A DNA stretch of 64,000 nt from Glutamicibacter sp. B1 (GTDB lineage: Bacteria > Actinomycetota > Actinomycetes > Actinomycetales > Micrococcaceae), in the NCBI RefSeq assembly GCF_039602135.1, contig NZ_CP125942.1, positions 2,604,001-2,668,000 on the forward strand. The letters are read 5' to 3'. The notes under the pieces are model-generated. The model was not told the origin of the DNA, did no database searches, and was given only the letters and a program-made list of their open reading frames with translations. Below, in pieces: positions 17,864 through 25,951 of the stretch. A program made the translations under genes and the position numbers. How positions within the stretch are numbered: position 1 is the stretch's first letter; the number at the start of each line of letters is the position of its first letter.

Positions 17864-18541
17864 TTAGGCCATTTGCAGTTCCCGGTGAGTGTTCCATGGT
17901 CGGGTCCAGCCAAGCTCAGTGAAAAGCCGGTCAAGCACAATCGCGGTAAAGCCCCAAATGATTCGGTCTTCAAATTCGAAGGCTGGCGAGGTGAACTTCT
18001 GCTGATTACGCTGTACTACCCCGGTCAGTCGATTCTTGGGATCCAGTAGTTGCGCTACCGGTGCACGAAACACCCCGGCGCTTTCGGCCGGGTCAACGGC
18101 ATGGACCTTCGATTCGGTATGCCACCAGCCCAAGACTGGGGTGACCAAGAAATTGGATACCGGCAATTCGGTTTCACTCAAATGCCCGAGCACTTCGATG
18201 CCGTTGGTATCTACCCCGGTTTCTTCCCAAGCTTCACGCAACGCAGCCGCAGCCACGCTAGAGTCTTCTTCATCAATGCCACCGCCGGGGAATGCGATTT
18301 GTCCGGCATGCTTGCGCAAGGTGGTGGCTCGTTCGACGAAGAGCAGGTCAAGGTCTTGAGCCTGAGCGCCATCGGCGAGCGCAGTGTCCCTGGCCGAACC
18401 AAAGAGGATCAGCACCGCCGCCTTACGCACAGCATTAGATTCCACGTTCATGCTGATCCACTCATTGGGCAGTTTCTGGGTTGCCCCGGCGCTCACCCGA
18501 TGTTTGGCAATCACCTGTTGCAACTGGCTGCGTGCGCTCAT
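17864..18541 (-). CDS. Nudix hydrolase, CoA-diphosphatase type
   Basis: 225 residues. The segment [17 protein letters not shown] directly before the Nudix box matches the UPF0035 signature that marks CoA pyrophosphatases (cleavage of CoA to 4'-phosphopantetheine and 3',5'-ADP). Nudix box: G86-x5-E-x7-REAWEETGV ([10 protein letters not shown]). ATG overlaps the nth stop by four bases; the nth-Nudix pair is conserved in actinobacteria (Rv3674c and Rv3672c). Confidence 0.86.
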   Translation of the reverse strand: MSARSQLQQVIAKHRVSAGATQKLPNEWISMNVESNAVRKAAVLILFGSARDTALADGAQAQDLDLLFVERATTLRKHAGQIAFPGGGIDEEDSSVAAAALREAWEETGVDTNGIEVLGHLSETELPVSNFLVTPVLGWWHTESKVHAVDPAESAGVFRAPVAQLLDPKNRLTGVVQRNQQKFTSPAFEFEDRIIWGFTAIVLDRLFTELGWTRPWNTHRELQMA

Positions 18542-19332
18542 GCGTCTAATCCATACCCTTCGGCTCTCAGTTGCCTCCGGGTCGCACCGGCCTGCATTTT
18601 TGCCAGTAGTTCTTCTCGCCCGGGAGCAAGCTCATACTTAAGTAACTGTTTTGCCTTGGCAGGTATTTCCTCGCCGATTCCATTCGAGGGGCAGAGCTTA
18701 GCTACCGGGCAGACGCCACACGCCGGTTTGCGGGCGTGACAGATCCTCCGTCCGTGGAAGACCACGCGATGACTGAGCATCGTCCAATCCCGCTTTTCAA
18801 AGAGCTCCCCCACCGCATGTTCGATTTTCACCGGGTCGGTTTCATCGGTCCATCCAAAGCGGTTCGCTAGGCGCCCAAAGTGTGTGTCAACGGTGATGCC
18901 GGGAACCCCAAAGGCATTGCCTAGCACCACGTTGGCTGTTTTGCGTCCTACGCCAGGGAGTTTGACCAGTTCTTCTAGTTTTGGCGGGACTTGCCCGTCA
19001 TGACGTTCCACCAGGGCGGCGGAAAGTCCGAGCAAGGAGTCGGTTTTGGCGCGAAAGAATCCAGTAGGACGAATGAGTTCTTCTATCTCGCTGCGTTCGC
19101 CTTGGCTCATCGCTAGCGCATCGGGGAATCGGGCGAAGAGTGCCGGGGTGATCGCGTTGACCCGCACGTCGGTCGTCTGTGCAGAGAGCACCGTGGCAAC
19201 CAGCAGCTCAAAAGGGTTCTCAAAATCTAGTTCGGGAACCGCATAGGGATAGGTTTCGGACAGTACCCTATTGATCTTGCGGGCCCGTCTCTTCAGACCC
19301 AGTTCGGTTTCCAGTTTTGCTTTATTCGCCAC
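18538..19332 (-). CDS. nth: Endonuclease III (DNA glycosylase/AP lyase)
   Basis: 264 residues. Removes oxidised pyrimidines and nicks the AP site. Helix-hairpin-helix [14 protein letters not shown] with catalytic K131; catalytic D149 in ITVDTHFGR; [4Fe-4S] cysteines C198-x6-C205-x2-C208-x5-C214. Start is a GTG at 19332 with no strong ribosome binding site. The extra C-terminal tail after the cluster is about 50 residues. Divergent from acs. Confidence 0.95.
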   Translation of the reverse strand: MANKAKLETELGLKRRARKINRVLSETYPYAVPELDFENPFELLVATVLSAQTTDVRVNAITPALFARFPDALAMSQGERSEIEELIRPTGFFRAKTDSLLGLSAALVERHDGQVPPKLEELVKLPGVGRKTANVVLGNAFGVPGITVDTHFGRLANRFGWTDETDPVKIEHAVGELFEKRDWTMLSHRVVFHGRRICHARKPACGVCPVAKLCPSNGIGEEIPAKAKQLLKYELAPGREELLAKMQAGATRRQLRAEGYGLDA

Positions 19333-19481
19333 GCATTGATCGTGTCATGGGTACGCTCACTTTTCATCTTCAGACACCAGCATTGAATGCTATTCGTCGC
19401 AGCGAGCTGACCGTTGGGCGCAGAATTTACCCTAAATCCCCATTGCCCGTGACACAAACCACAATCAGCGACGGCAAAGCA

Positions 19482-19497
19482 TGTAACTTTGATCACA
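19482..19497. promoter_or_regulatory. Crp/GlxR-type operator upstream of acs
   Basis: TGTAACTTTGATCACA fits the TGTGA-N6-TCACA consensus with one mismatch. It lies in the nth-acs divergent gap, 10 bases before the GTG at 19508 and 37 bases before the alternative GTG at 19535. A Crp gene is present 4 kb away. Control of acetate activation by Crp/GlxR is known in other actinobacteria; binding here is inferred. Confidence 0.7.
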
Positions 19498-19507
19498 GAG
19501 AGTATTT

Positions 19508-21511
19508 GTGACTACGCGGAAGGACGCGAAGCCCGTGAGCGATTCGAAGACCTTAGATAACCTGTCGAATGAAACCCGTTCCTTTGCCCCGAGCAAGGAA
19601 TTCAGCGACCAGGCCGTCGCTAGCGCAGCCAGCTACGAAGCAGCTGCGGCTGACCGGTTGGGATACTGGGCAGATCAGGCCCGCAAGGTACTGACCTGGG
19701 ATACCGATTTCACCGAGACCTTGGATTGGTCGCAGGCACCGGTTTCAAAGTGGTTTGTCGGCGGAAAACTCAACGCAGCTTATAACGCGCTAGATCGACA
19801 CGTTGAAAACGGGCTGGGTGATCGCGTTGCGATCTACTTCGAAGGCGAACCAGGCGATTCACGTTCCTACACCTATGCTCAGCTCACCGAAGAGGTTAAG
19901 AAGGCAGCCAATTCCTTCGAATCCCTGGGTGTAGCCAAGGGTGACCGCGTGGCCGTCTACCTGCCAATGATCCCAGAAGCAGTCATCACCATGCTCGCCT
20001 GCGCCCGCATCGGAGCGATCCATTCGGTAGTCTTCGGTGGTTTCTCCGCCGATGCGTTGCGTAGCCGCATTGATGACGCTGATGCCAAGCTTGTGGTCAC
20101 CGCCGACGGCACCTGGCGCCGTGGCAAGCCGTCACCACTGAAGGCTGCCGTGGATGAAGCTCTGGCGGCACCGGGTCACACCGTCGAGAATGTTTTGGTC
20201 GTCAAGCGCAACGCCCAGCCAGTGGAATTCGGTCCTTTGGATAAGTGGTGGCACGAGGTAGTGGACGACGCTTCCACCGAGCACACCGCAGTCGCTCACG
20301 ACTCTGAACACCCACTCTTTGTGCTGTACACCTCGGGCACCACCGGAAAGCCTAAGGGCATCGTGCACACCACCGGTGGCTTCCTCACCCAGGGTGCGGT
20401 GACCCACCGCGATACCTTCGACCTGCACCCAGAAACCGACGTGTACTGGTGCACCGCCGACATTGGCTGGATTACCGGTCACTCGTACGTCACCTATGCA
20501 CCGTTGATCAACGGTGCCACCCAGCTGATGTACGAAGGCACCCCGGATACCCCACATCAGGGTCGCTGGTGGGAACTGGTGGAAAAGTACGGTGTCTCCA
20601 TTTTGTACACCGCCCCTACCGCCATCCGTACCTTCATGAAGTGGGGTCGGCAGATCCCCGATGGCTACGACCTGTCCAGCCTGCGCGTGTTGGGCTCCGT
20701 GGGTGAACCCATCAACCCTGAGGCATGGATGTGGTACCGCGATGTTATCGGCACCAACAATGGCAAAAACGGGGAACGTAAAGAGAACCCGACCCCGATT
20801 GTTGACACCTGGTGGCAGACGGAAACCGGCGCACATATGATCGCTCCGCTACCTGGTGTCACCCACACCAAGCCAGGCTCGGCGCAGGTCGCCGTGCCAG
20901 GTATCAGCGTGGATGTGGTCGACGAGGCTGGCAATTCGGTGGCCGATGGCGAGGGTGGCTTCTTGGTCATCCGCGATCCATGGCCTGCCATGCTACGCGG
21001 CATCTGGGGCGACATGGAACGCTACAAGGAAACCTACTGGTCGCGCTTCGATAATATGTACTTCGCCGGTGACGGTGCGAAGAAGGACGCCGATGGTGAC
21101 CTGTGGCTGTTGGGCCGCGTTGATGACGTGATGAACGTGTCAGGTCACCGCCTGTCCACCACCGAAATTGAGTCCTCCCTAGTGGCGCACCCGTACGTGG
21201 CCGAGGCCGCCGTGGTCGGTGCCAAGGATGAAACCACCGGTGAAGCGGTGGTCGCCTTCGTCATCTTGCAGAGCGAGCCTGCAGAAGGCGAGGATGTCAT
21301 TGCGACCCTGCGCAACCACGTGGGTAAGGACATCGGTCCAATCGCCAAGCCAAAGCATGTGCTGGTGGTTCCCGAACTGCCTAAGACCCGTTCGGGCAAG
21401 ATCATGCGCCGTCTGCTCAAGGATGTGGCCGAAGGACGAGAAGTTGGTGACGCAACCACACTCTCGGATTCAACGGTGATGAGCCAGATCGCTCAGTCCA
21501 TGGGCAAGTAG
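19508..21511 (+). CDS. acs: Acetate-CoA ligase (acetyl-CoA synthetase)
   Basis: 667 residues; acetate + ATP + CoA to acetyl-CoA via acetyl-AMP. Motifs: A3 [18 protein letters not shown] near residue 274, A5 [10 protein letters not shown]8 [15 protein letters not shown], and the acetylation-controlled lysine in [11 protein letters not shown] (near 628). The GTG at 19508 has only a weak ribosome binding site; the GTG at 19535 has GGAAGGA ten bases upstream, would shorten the protein by nine residues, and would put the Crp-like site at a normal promoter distance. Monocistronic, ended by a 21-base-pair terminator. Confidence 0.96.
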   Translation: MTTRKDAKPVSDSKTLDNLSNETRSFAPSKEFSDQAVASAASYEAAAADRLGYWADQARKVLTWDTDFTETLDWSQAPVSKWFVGGKLNAAYNALDRHVENGLGDRVAIYFEGEPGDSRSYTYAQLTEEVKKAANSFESLGVAKGDRVAVYLPMIPEAVITMLACARIGAIHSVVFGGFSADALRSRIDDADAKLVVTADGTWRRGKPSPLKAAVDEALAAPGHTVENVLVVKRNAQPVEFGPLDKWWHEVVDDASTEHTAVAHDSEHPLFVLYTSGTTGKPKGIVHTTGGFLTQGAVTHRDTFDLHPETDVYWCTADIGWITGHSYVTYAPLINGATQLMYEGTPDTPHQGRWWELVEKYGVSILYTAPTAIRTFMKWGRQIPDGYDLSSLRVLGSVGEPINPEAWMWYRDVIGTNNGKNGERKENPTPIVDTWWQTETGAHMIAPLPGVTHTKPGSAQVAVPGISVDVVDEAGNSVADGEGGFLVIRDPWPAMLRGIWGDMERYKETYWSRFDNMYFAGDGAKKDADGDLWLLGRVDDVMNVSGHRLSTTEIESSLVAHPYVAEAAVVGAKDETTGEAVVAFVILQSEPAEGEDVIATLRNHVGKDIGPIAKPKHVLVVPELPKTRSGKIMRRLLKDVAEGREVGDATTLSDSTVMSQIAQSMGK

Positions 21512-21532
21512 TCTTCTCGCTGAGTTCACGAG

Positions 21533-21577
21533 GCTGCCGTGGGGCAGAACGCTAAAAGCGTTCTGCCCCACGGCAGC
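21533..21577 (+). terminator. Terminator of acs
   Basis: Perfect 21-base arms (21533-21553 / 21557-21577), three-base loop AAA, then GTTTTCTC. One of the strongest hairpins in the window; separates acs from aroQ. Confidence 0.93.
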
Positions 21578-21640
21578 GTTTTCTCGTTCATCAATAAAGA
21601 ATCCCGAGTCTTACCGATGCTTTGCACTAGATTTGAGTCC

Positions 21641-22093
21641 ATGACTGAGAACTCATCACGCACAATTTTGCTCCTGAACGGCCCAAACCTGAATCTCTTG
21701 GGAACCCGGGAGCCGCAGATTTATGGTCATGACACCTTGGCCGATGTTGAACAGCTCGCCCGCGACACCGCCACGGCCCACGGTTTTGAGCTACGCGCCC
21801 TTCAGTCCAACCATGAGGGTGTGCTCATCGATGCGATTCATGAGGCCCGCACCAACGCGGTGGGCATCGTGATGAATCCCGGGGCCTTCACCCACACCTC
21901 GGTCGCATTAGCTGATGCAGCCAGCGGTGTGCAATTGCCATTGATTGAAGTTCACATCTCCAACGTGCACCAACGTGAAGCGTTCCGTCACCACTCGTAC
22001 ATTTCTCCGGTGGCCAGCTCGATCATCGTCGGTGCCGGAGTGAACGGGTACAAACTAGCGGTAGAACAACTCGCCTACCTGCTCAATAAGTAG
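21641..22093 (+). CDS. aroQ: 3-dehydroquinate dehydratase, type II
   Basis: About 150 residues from ATG 21641, the family's usual length; the frame extends upstream into the acs terminator, which cannot be coding. Shikimate pathway: 3-dehydroquinate to 3-dehydroshikimate. Motifs: [17 protein letters not shown] (active-site tyrosine/arginine loop), [23 protein letters not shown] and [17 protein letters not shown] with the catalytic histidine. It stands apart from the other aro genes here. The ribosome binding site is poor (TTGAG). Confidence 0.95.
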   Translation: MTENSSRTILLLNGPNLNLLGTREPQIYGHDTLADVEQLARDTATAHGFELRALQSNHEGVLIDAIHEARTNAVGIVMNPGAFTHTSVALADAASGVQLPLIEVHISNVHQREAFRHHSYISPVASSIIVGAGVNGYKLAVEQLAYLLNK

Positions 22094-22106
22094 CCCGCGT
22101 TCCCGG

Positions 22107-23297
22107 CTAGTCGGCGATACAGTCCCCGGTCTTCACCGAGGTGCGCTGCGAACCGCCGAGCTCCAAGGCATGCTCCATTTCTTCGAGGCTCAGGGCGAAT
22201 CCGACCTGATCATCGCTGCGGGACTTAGCAAAAATCAGCCCGACGGCCTCGCCGCTCTCGTCCAACAATGGTCCCCCGGAGTTACCTTGAGCGACCTCGG
22301 CGGTGAGCTGATAGACGGAAATTCGTGATGGGTCAGTGCCATAGATATTGGCAATCGAGACATTGGCTCGCGAAGCAATCAAGGCACTGCGAATTTGTTG
22401 TGGTCCGCCGGCTGGGTAACCAATGAACGCTGCGGCGTCGCCGCGGGTCAGGTCATGGTCGGCAAGTTCAATGGCCGGAGTCTCTAAGCCCTCGACGTAC
22501 AGCAGGGCGATATCGGTCTCGGGATCGAAGTAAACCACTTTTCCGCGGTGAACTTCATCACGACCGGTCTCTATGGTGGCGGACCCTAAACCGGCCACCA
22601 CGTGGGCATTAGTCATCACCATTTCTGGTGCCACCACGAACCCGGAACCGGTGAGGTTAACGCCGCATTGGACCGCGGTGCCAGAGACTTTTGCTGCTGA
22701 CTGGGCGGCGGCGCGTTGCAGGTCGGTGGCCTCCCAATCGGTGTCCACCGGCTGGTCCACGGAAGGAGCAAAAGGCTCCAAGAAGGCCGGGAGGGTTTCG
22801 GCGATGACCTTCGAACGTGCCGTAGAAATTGCTGAGTTCACGAAGGATGGGGTCGCGTTACGAATTGCTTGGATCATGGTGGACTTACCAATCTCCAAGG
22901 ACAGTCGTGGAATACCCATGCTGGAGGTCGAAAACGCCAGCGCGCCAATGATTGTGGCGCTAATCAGGACCGATAGAACACCACCGGCGATACGGTCTGC
23001 CGAGCGTAAAAAGTCGACGTTCATCCAGTGACGAATGCGGGTGGCGATGACTCGTCCAAGAGCTTGGCCCAGGATGATCAGCACCGCCGCGGTGGCGACC
23101 ATCAGCGCGACACGCCACCACGGATTATTCGCGAAGGTGGAAACCAACGGGATGGCAAAGAACGCGGCAATGCCCCCAAGGATGAGACCCACCATGTCGC
23201 CGACGGTCAAAAGAAAACCGCGTCGAAGCCCGATGATGAAAAAGGTCAGCAAAACAGCGCAGATGACTACGTCGAGCCAGCTGAAAATTCCGAGCAC
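22107..23297 (-). CDS. marP: MarP-like membrane serine protease with N-terminal CvpA domain
   Basis: About 396 residues. Four membrane helices in the first 120 residues (CvpA/colicin V production fold), then a periplasmic trypsin-like protease with H232 (TNAHVVAG), D262 (ETDIALLY) and S340 (GNSGGPLLD). Cysteines near 211 and 393 match the disulfide of M. tuberculosis MarP (Rv3671c), which is needed for acid and oxidative resistance. Start GTG 23297 has GGAG five bases upstream; a TTG one codon earlier is less likely. Divergent from crp. The same place in the M. tuberculosis block supports orthology. Confidence 0.9.
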   Translation of the reverse strand: MLGIFSWLDVVICAVLLTFFIIGLRRGFLLTVGDMVGLILGGIAAFFAIPLVSTFANNPWWRVALMVATAAVLIILGQALGRVIATRIRHWMNVDFLRSADRIAGGVLSVLISATIIGALAFSTSSMGIPRLSLEIGKSTMIQAIRNATPSFVNSAISTARSKVIAETLPAFLEPFAPSVDQPVDTDWEATDLQRAAAQSAAKVSGTAVQCGVNLTGSGFVVAPEMVMTNAHVVAGLGSATIETGRDEVHRGKVVYFDPETDIALLYVEGLETPAIELADHDLTRGDAAAFIGYPAGGPQQIRSALIASRANVSIANIYGTDPSRISVYQLTAEVAQGNSGGPLLDESGEAVGLIFAKSRSDDQVGFALSLEEMEHALELGGSQRTSVKTGDCIAD

Positions 23298-23428
23298 CAA
23301 GACTCCAATGCGTTCAAGTACTTTGTATTAACCCAAGGTACCCTTAGAAGCTGATGGATTTCTGCGAGCATATTCGCGAGTTTTGGCCGAATGAGCGTGA
23401 CGTTCAACATTTTCTCGGTAAAACCACG

Positions 23429-23444
23429 TGTGGAAACTGTCACA
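23429..23444. promoter_or_regulatory. Crp/GlxR-type operator upstream of crp
   Basis: TGTGGAAACTGTCACA, one mismatch from TGTGA-N6-TCACA, 57 bases before the crp ATG and in the crp-marP divergent gap. Suggests autoregulation and possibly control of marP. Promoter elements could not be placed with confidence; CACAAT at 23460-23465 is a weak -10 candidate. Confidence 0.7.
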
Positions 23445-23501
23445 TTGTTACTGAATACGGCACAATGAAGTAAGCGCCTACTACTGTTGACAGGAGATTT
23501 A

Positions 23502-24179
23502 ATGGATATCGAGGTACTGCGTCGCGCGCCACTGTTTGCGTCGCTTGGTGATGAAGTATTCGCCGCGCTCACCGAAGAATTGACCGAGGTTGATCTGTCC
23601 CGCGGTGCATCGGTGTTCCGTGAAGGCGATCAGGGCGACCGTCTGTACTTCATCGTTTCGGGCAAGATTAAGCTGGGTCGCACCTCCTCGGATGGTCGCG
23701 AAAACCTGATTGCTGTTCTTGGCCCAGGCGAACTGTTTGGCGAGATGGCCCTATTCGATCCACACCCACGTAACGCGACGGCCACCGCTGTGTCGGAAAC
23801 CCGACTGGCAGGCTTGAGCCACGAGAACATGCGCAAGGCGATCCTGAACTCCCCTGAGGTCTCGATCCAGTTGCTACAGGCTCTGGCTGCCCGTCTGCGT
23901 CGCACCAACGAGTCCCTCGCGGACTTGGTCTTCTCCGATGTTCCTGGCCGTGTTGCTAAGGCTCTGCTTGATCTTGCTGACCGCTTCGGCCGCCCAGCAA
24001 CCGATGGCATCCTGGTAGCTCACGAGCTGACTCAGGAAGAGCTAGCTCAGCTGGTTGGCGCATCGCGTGAAACCGTAAACAAGGCTTTGGCTGAATTCGT
24101 TCAGCGCGGCTGGCTACGTCTGGAAGCACGCGCCGTCGTGATCCTAGACATCCAGCGTCTGCGTCAGCGTTCACGCTAA
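23502..24179 (+). CDS. crp: Crp/Fnr-family transcriptional regulator (Crp/GlxR orthologue)
   Basis: 225 residues from ATG 23502 (AGGAG five to six bases upstream), the length of M. tuberculosis CRP (Rv3676). N-terminal cyclic-nucleotide-binding beta-roll with GELFGEMALFDPHPRNATATA as the phosphate-binding cassette, a long dimerisation helix, and a winged helix with recognition helix GASRETVNKALAEF. The operator-like sites in front of this gene and acs have the sequence expected for such a protein. No Fnr-type cysteines. Ends in a 38-base perfect palindrome. Confidence 0.95.
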   Translation: MDIEVLRRAPLFASLGDEVFAALTEELTEVDLSRGASVFREGDQGDRLYFIVSGKIKLGRTSSDGRENLIAVLGPGELFGEMALFDPHPRNATATAVSETRLAGLSHENMRKAILNSPEVSIQLLQALAARLRRTNESLADLVFSDVPGRVAKALLDLADRFGRPATDGILVAHELTQEELAQLVGASRETVNKALAEFVQRGWLRLEARAVVILDIQRLRQRSR

Positions 24180-24192
24180 CCCAAGCAAAAGA

Positions 24193-24230
24193 GTGTGGGC
24201 CGAATATCCAATTGGATATTCGGCCCACAC
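24193..24230 (+). terminator. Terminator of crp, perfect 38-base palindrome
   Basis: 19-base arms with no spacer (centre CCAATTGG), followed by TATTTTTAAG. About 13 bases after the crp stop; it also faces the convergent Nudix gene. Confidence 0.92.
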
Positions 24231-24273
24231 TATTTTTAAGTTGTTTTAGCTCAGTAATTATTAGCTCAGTATT

Positions 24274-25188
24274 TTAATGTCCAGCGGTTGCTTGCCACGG
24301 TCGAGATGATTCGGCGCTCATTGAGCCCAAAACTTCCAAATAATAAATACCGTCACGCACTAATAAGTCAGGATGTTTCAAATCCAAAGAACGCGACCGG
24401 GACAAATATGCTACGACCCCATTGGCATCTGCCATGGCTTCCAACATCATTTCCACTGCCGGATAACTAATGCGTGACAGGTTGAGTCCGACGGTATTTG
24501 GCTGCCCCACAAGGTCGCCTAGTTCGCTGGTATTGCGTTGGGCCAGCACCTGACTGGCTACTTGCCAGCGTCCCCACTTGCCTTTGCCGCGAAGTAGCGA
24601 GGCTTCCTGACGGTTGGGGACGGTCGCGGCGAAGTACCAGGTATCAAACCTGCGTAGTGCAAAGTTCGGATTGAGCCAGTGCGCAACAGGACGTAATAGA
24701 TCGGTGCGCAGCCCCAGACCTCGACGGCGTAGAAACTCGTCGAAGGAAAGGTCTTGACCGGCAATCGCTTCGCGAGCGCTCATCCACTCTTCAGGATCAG
24801 CCATTTCAATGATTGATTGTTCATCGGTGCCAGCCAGTAAGATCCCGGTTTCTTCAAAGAGCTCACGAATGGCACAAACAATATGTGCCTGGACCAACTG
24901 CTGGTCAAGCACGTCCATGCGTTTGGACCATTGGGACAGGCTAGGACCAAACCATTGGTAGGTATCTCGGTCGCTGGCCTCATGGCTTCCACCAGGAAAG
25001 GCTACGTTGCCTAGTGGCGAGCCGCCGGGCCGAAAGGTCAGGTATGTCTCCACGCCTTTGGAACAGTCCCTTACGAGGCACACTGAGGAGGCGCGGCGTG
25101 GGCTTCGCGGAGTGCGGGAACCAAAACTGAACCAATTTTCGGCCGTAGGGATCTGGTGCGGTGGCAGATCAAAGATTCTGCGCACCAT
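24274..25188 (-). CDS. Large Nudix hydrolase
   Basis: About 304 residues from ATG 25188 (MVRRIFDLPPHQIP); the frame is open to 25290, but that would overlap ridA and read through a hairpin. The Nudix motif is interrupted: the glycine half is VAFPGGSHEASD, and after an insertion of about 35 residues comes the REUXEEXGU half, AIRELFEETGILLAG. This split form, with an insertion after the GG, is known in NUDT8/NUDT19-like acyl-CoA hydrolases. Substrate unknown. No clear ribosome binding site. In relatives this gene sits beside an MBL-fold hydrolase, which is missing here. Confidence 0.78.
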   Translation of the reverse strand: MVRRIFDLPPHQIPTAENWFSFGSRTPRSPRRASSVCLVRDCSKGVETYLTFRPGGSPLGNVAFPGGSHEASDRDTYQWFGPSLSQWSKRMDVLDQQLVQAHIVCAIRELFEETGILLAGTDEQSIIEMADPEEWMSAREAIAGQDLSFDEFLRRRGLGLRTDLLRPVAHWLNPNFALRRFDTWYFAATVPNRQEASLLRGKGKWGRWQVASQVLAQRNTSELGDLVGQPNTVGLNLSRISYPAVEMMLEAMADANGVVAYLSRSRSLDLKHPDLLVRDGIYYLEVLGSMSAESSRPWQATAGH

Positions 25189-25198
25189 GCCACTGCGT

Positions 25199-25226
25199 GG
25201 CCCGCAAGGAAAAGCTTTTGCGGGCC
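25199..25226 (-). other. Hairpin between ridA and the Nudix gene
   Basis: 9-base-pair stem GGCCCGCAA/TTGCGGGCC, ten-base loop. It lies after the ridA stop and 11 bases before the Nudix ATG, and has no T run on the minus strand, so it may be a non-canonical attenuator, a translational control element, or nothing. Confidence 0.4.
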
Positions 25227-25249
25227 GCGCAGAAGACCGCTGAAATGAA

Positions 25250-25726
25250 CTACTCAAATTCGGCGATGACCTCAACCTCAACCGGTGCATTCAAGGGCAG
25301 CACGGCAACGCCGACTGCTGAACGCGAATGCAGCCCGGCATCCCCGAGTACTTCACCGAAGAATTCGGAGGCGCCGTTGATGACTCCAGGCTGTCCGGTG
25401 AACTCAGGTGCCGACGACACGAATCCGACGACCTTCACAATTCTCTTAATGCGATCTAGGTCACCAATTTCAGCTTTGATGGCAGCCAGGGCGTTCAGCG
25501 CAGCAACCTGCGCCTGAGCCTTAGCGTCCTCGGCCGAAACCTCTGCACCGACCTTTCCCACAACTGAGAGTTCACCATTAATCAGCGGAAGCTGACCTGA
25601 GGTGTAAACATAGTTGCCGGTGGTGACCGCTGGCAGGTAGGCAGCGACGGGCTTTGCTACGCCTGGCAGGGTGAAACCCAGTTCGTTCAGACGTGCTTCG
25701 ACACGCGAGGAAGTCGCTTCTTGCAT
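25250..25726 (-). CDS. RidA-family (YjgF/UK114) enamine/imine deaminase
   Basis: 158 residues. Trimeric family that hydrolyses reactive 2-aminoacrylate-type enamines. Conserved signature HSRSAVGVAVLPLNAPVEVE at the C-terminus with the substrate-binding arginine in HSRSA. ATG at 25726 has GGAGAG about seven bases upstream. Corresponds to Rv3678c in position. Longer, RutC-like subfamily (LPGVAKPVAAYLPAVTTGNY), so the exact substrate is unclear. Confidence 0.88.
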   Translation of the reverse strand: MQEATSSRVEARLNELGFTLPGVAKPVAAYLPAVTTGNYVYTSGQLPLINGELSVVGKVGAEVSAEDAKAQAQVAALNALAAIKAEIGDLDRIKRIVKVVGFVSSAPEFTGQPGVINGASEFFGEVLGDAGLHSRSAVGVAVLPLNAPVEVEVIAEFE

Positions 25727-25758
25727 GGGCTTTCTCTCCTTAAGGAAGTGTGTTTTGT

Positions 25759-25914
25759 TTACTCTTTTGGACGCTTCATGTAGGCCACTGGCGATGAACC
25801 GTTAGGGCCAGGAACTACGGTGACAAGCTCCCAACCATCATCCCCCCATTGGTCCAAAATCTGCTTTGTTGCGTGGATCAAGAGTGGCAAAGTGGCGTAT
25901 TCCCATTTAGTCAT
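25759..25914 (-). CDS. DUF4177 domain protein (Rv3678A-like)
   Basis: 51 residues: MTKWEYATLPLLIHATKQIL, QWGDDGWELVTVVPG and a C-terminal KRPKE. W-E-Y at the start and DGWELV are the hallmarks of DUF4177. The frame runs on to 26190, but that part is antisense to the PBP gene and not credible. It starts 37 bases from the divergent PBP start codon and lies 32 bases upstream of ridA. Function unknown. Confidence 0.83.
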   Translation of the reverse strand: MTKWEYATLPLLIHATKQILDQWGDDGWELVTVVPGPNGSSPVAYMKRPKE

Positions 25915-25951
25915 ACTGGATACGTTATCGCGTCCTTGTAAACTAGTGGGT

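Noticed and set aside
20132..20836. 234-codon open frame opposite acs
   Set aside because: Antisense to conserved acs motifs; composition is a mirror of the acs codon bias.
25199..25226. Terminator for ridA
   Set aside because: The stem is only nine pairs and no T run follows on the minus strand; kept only as an unexplained hairpin.
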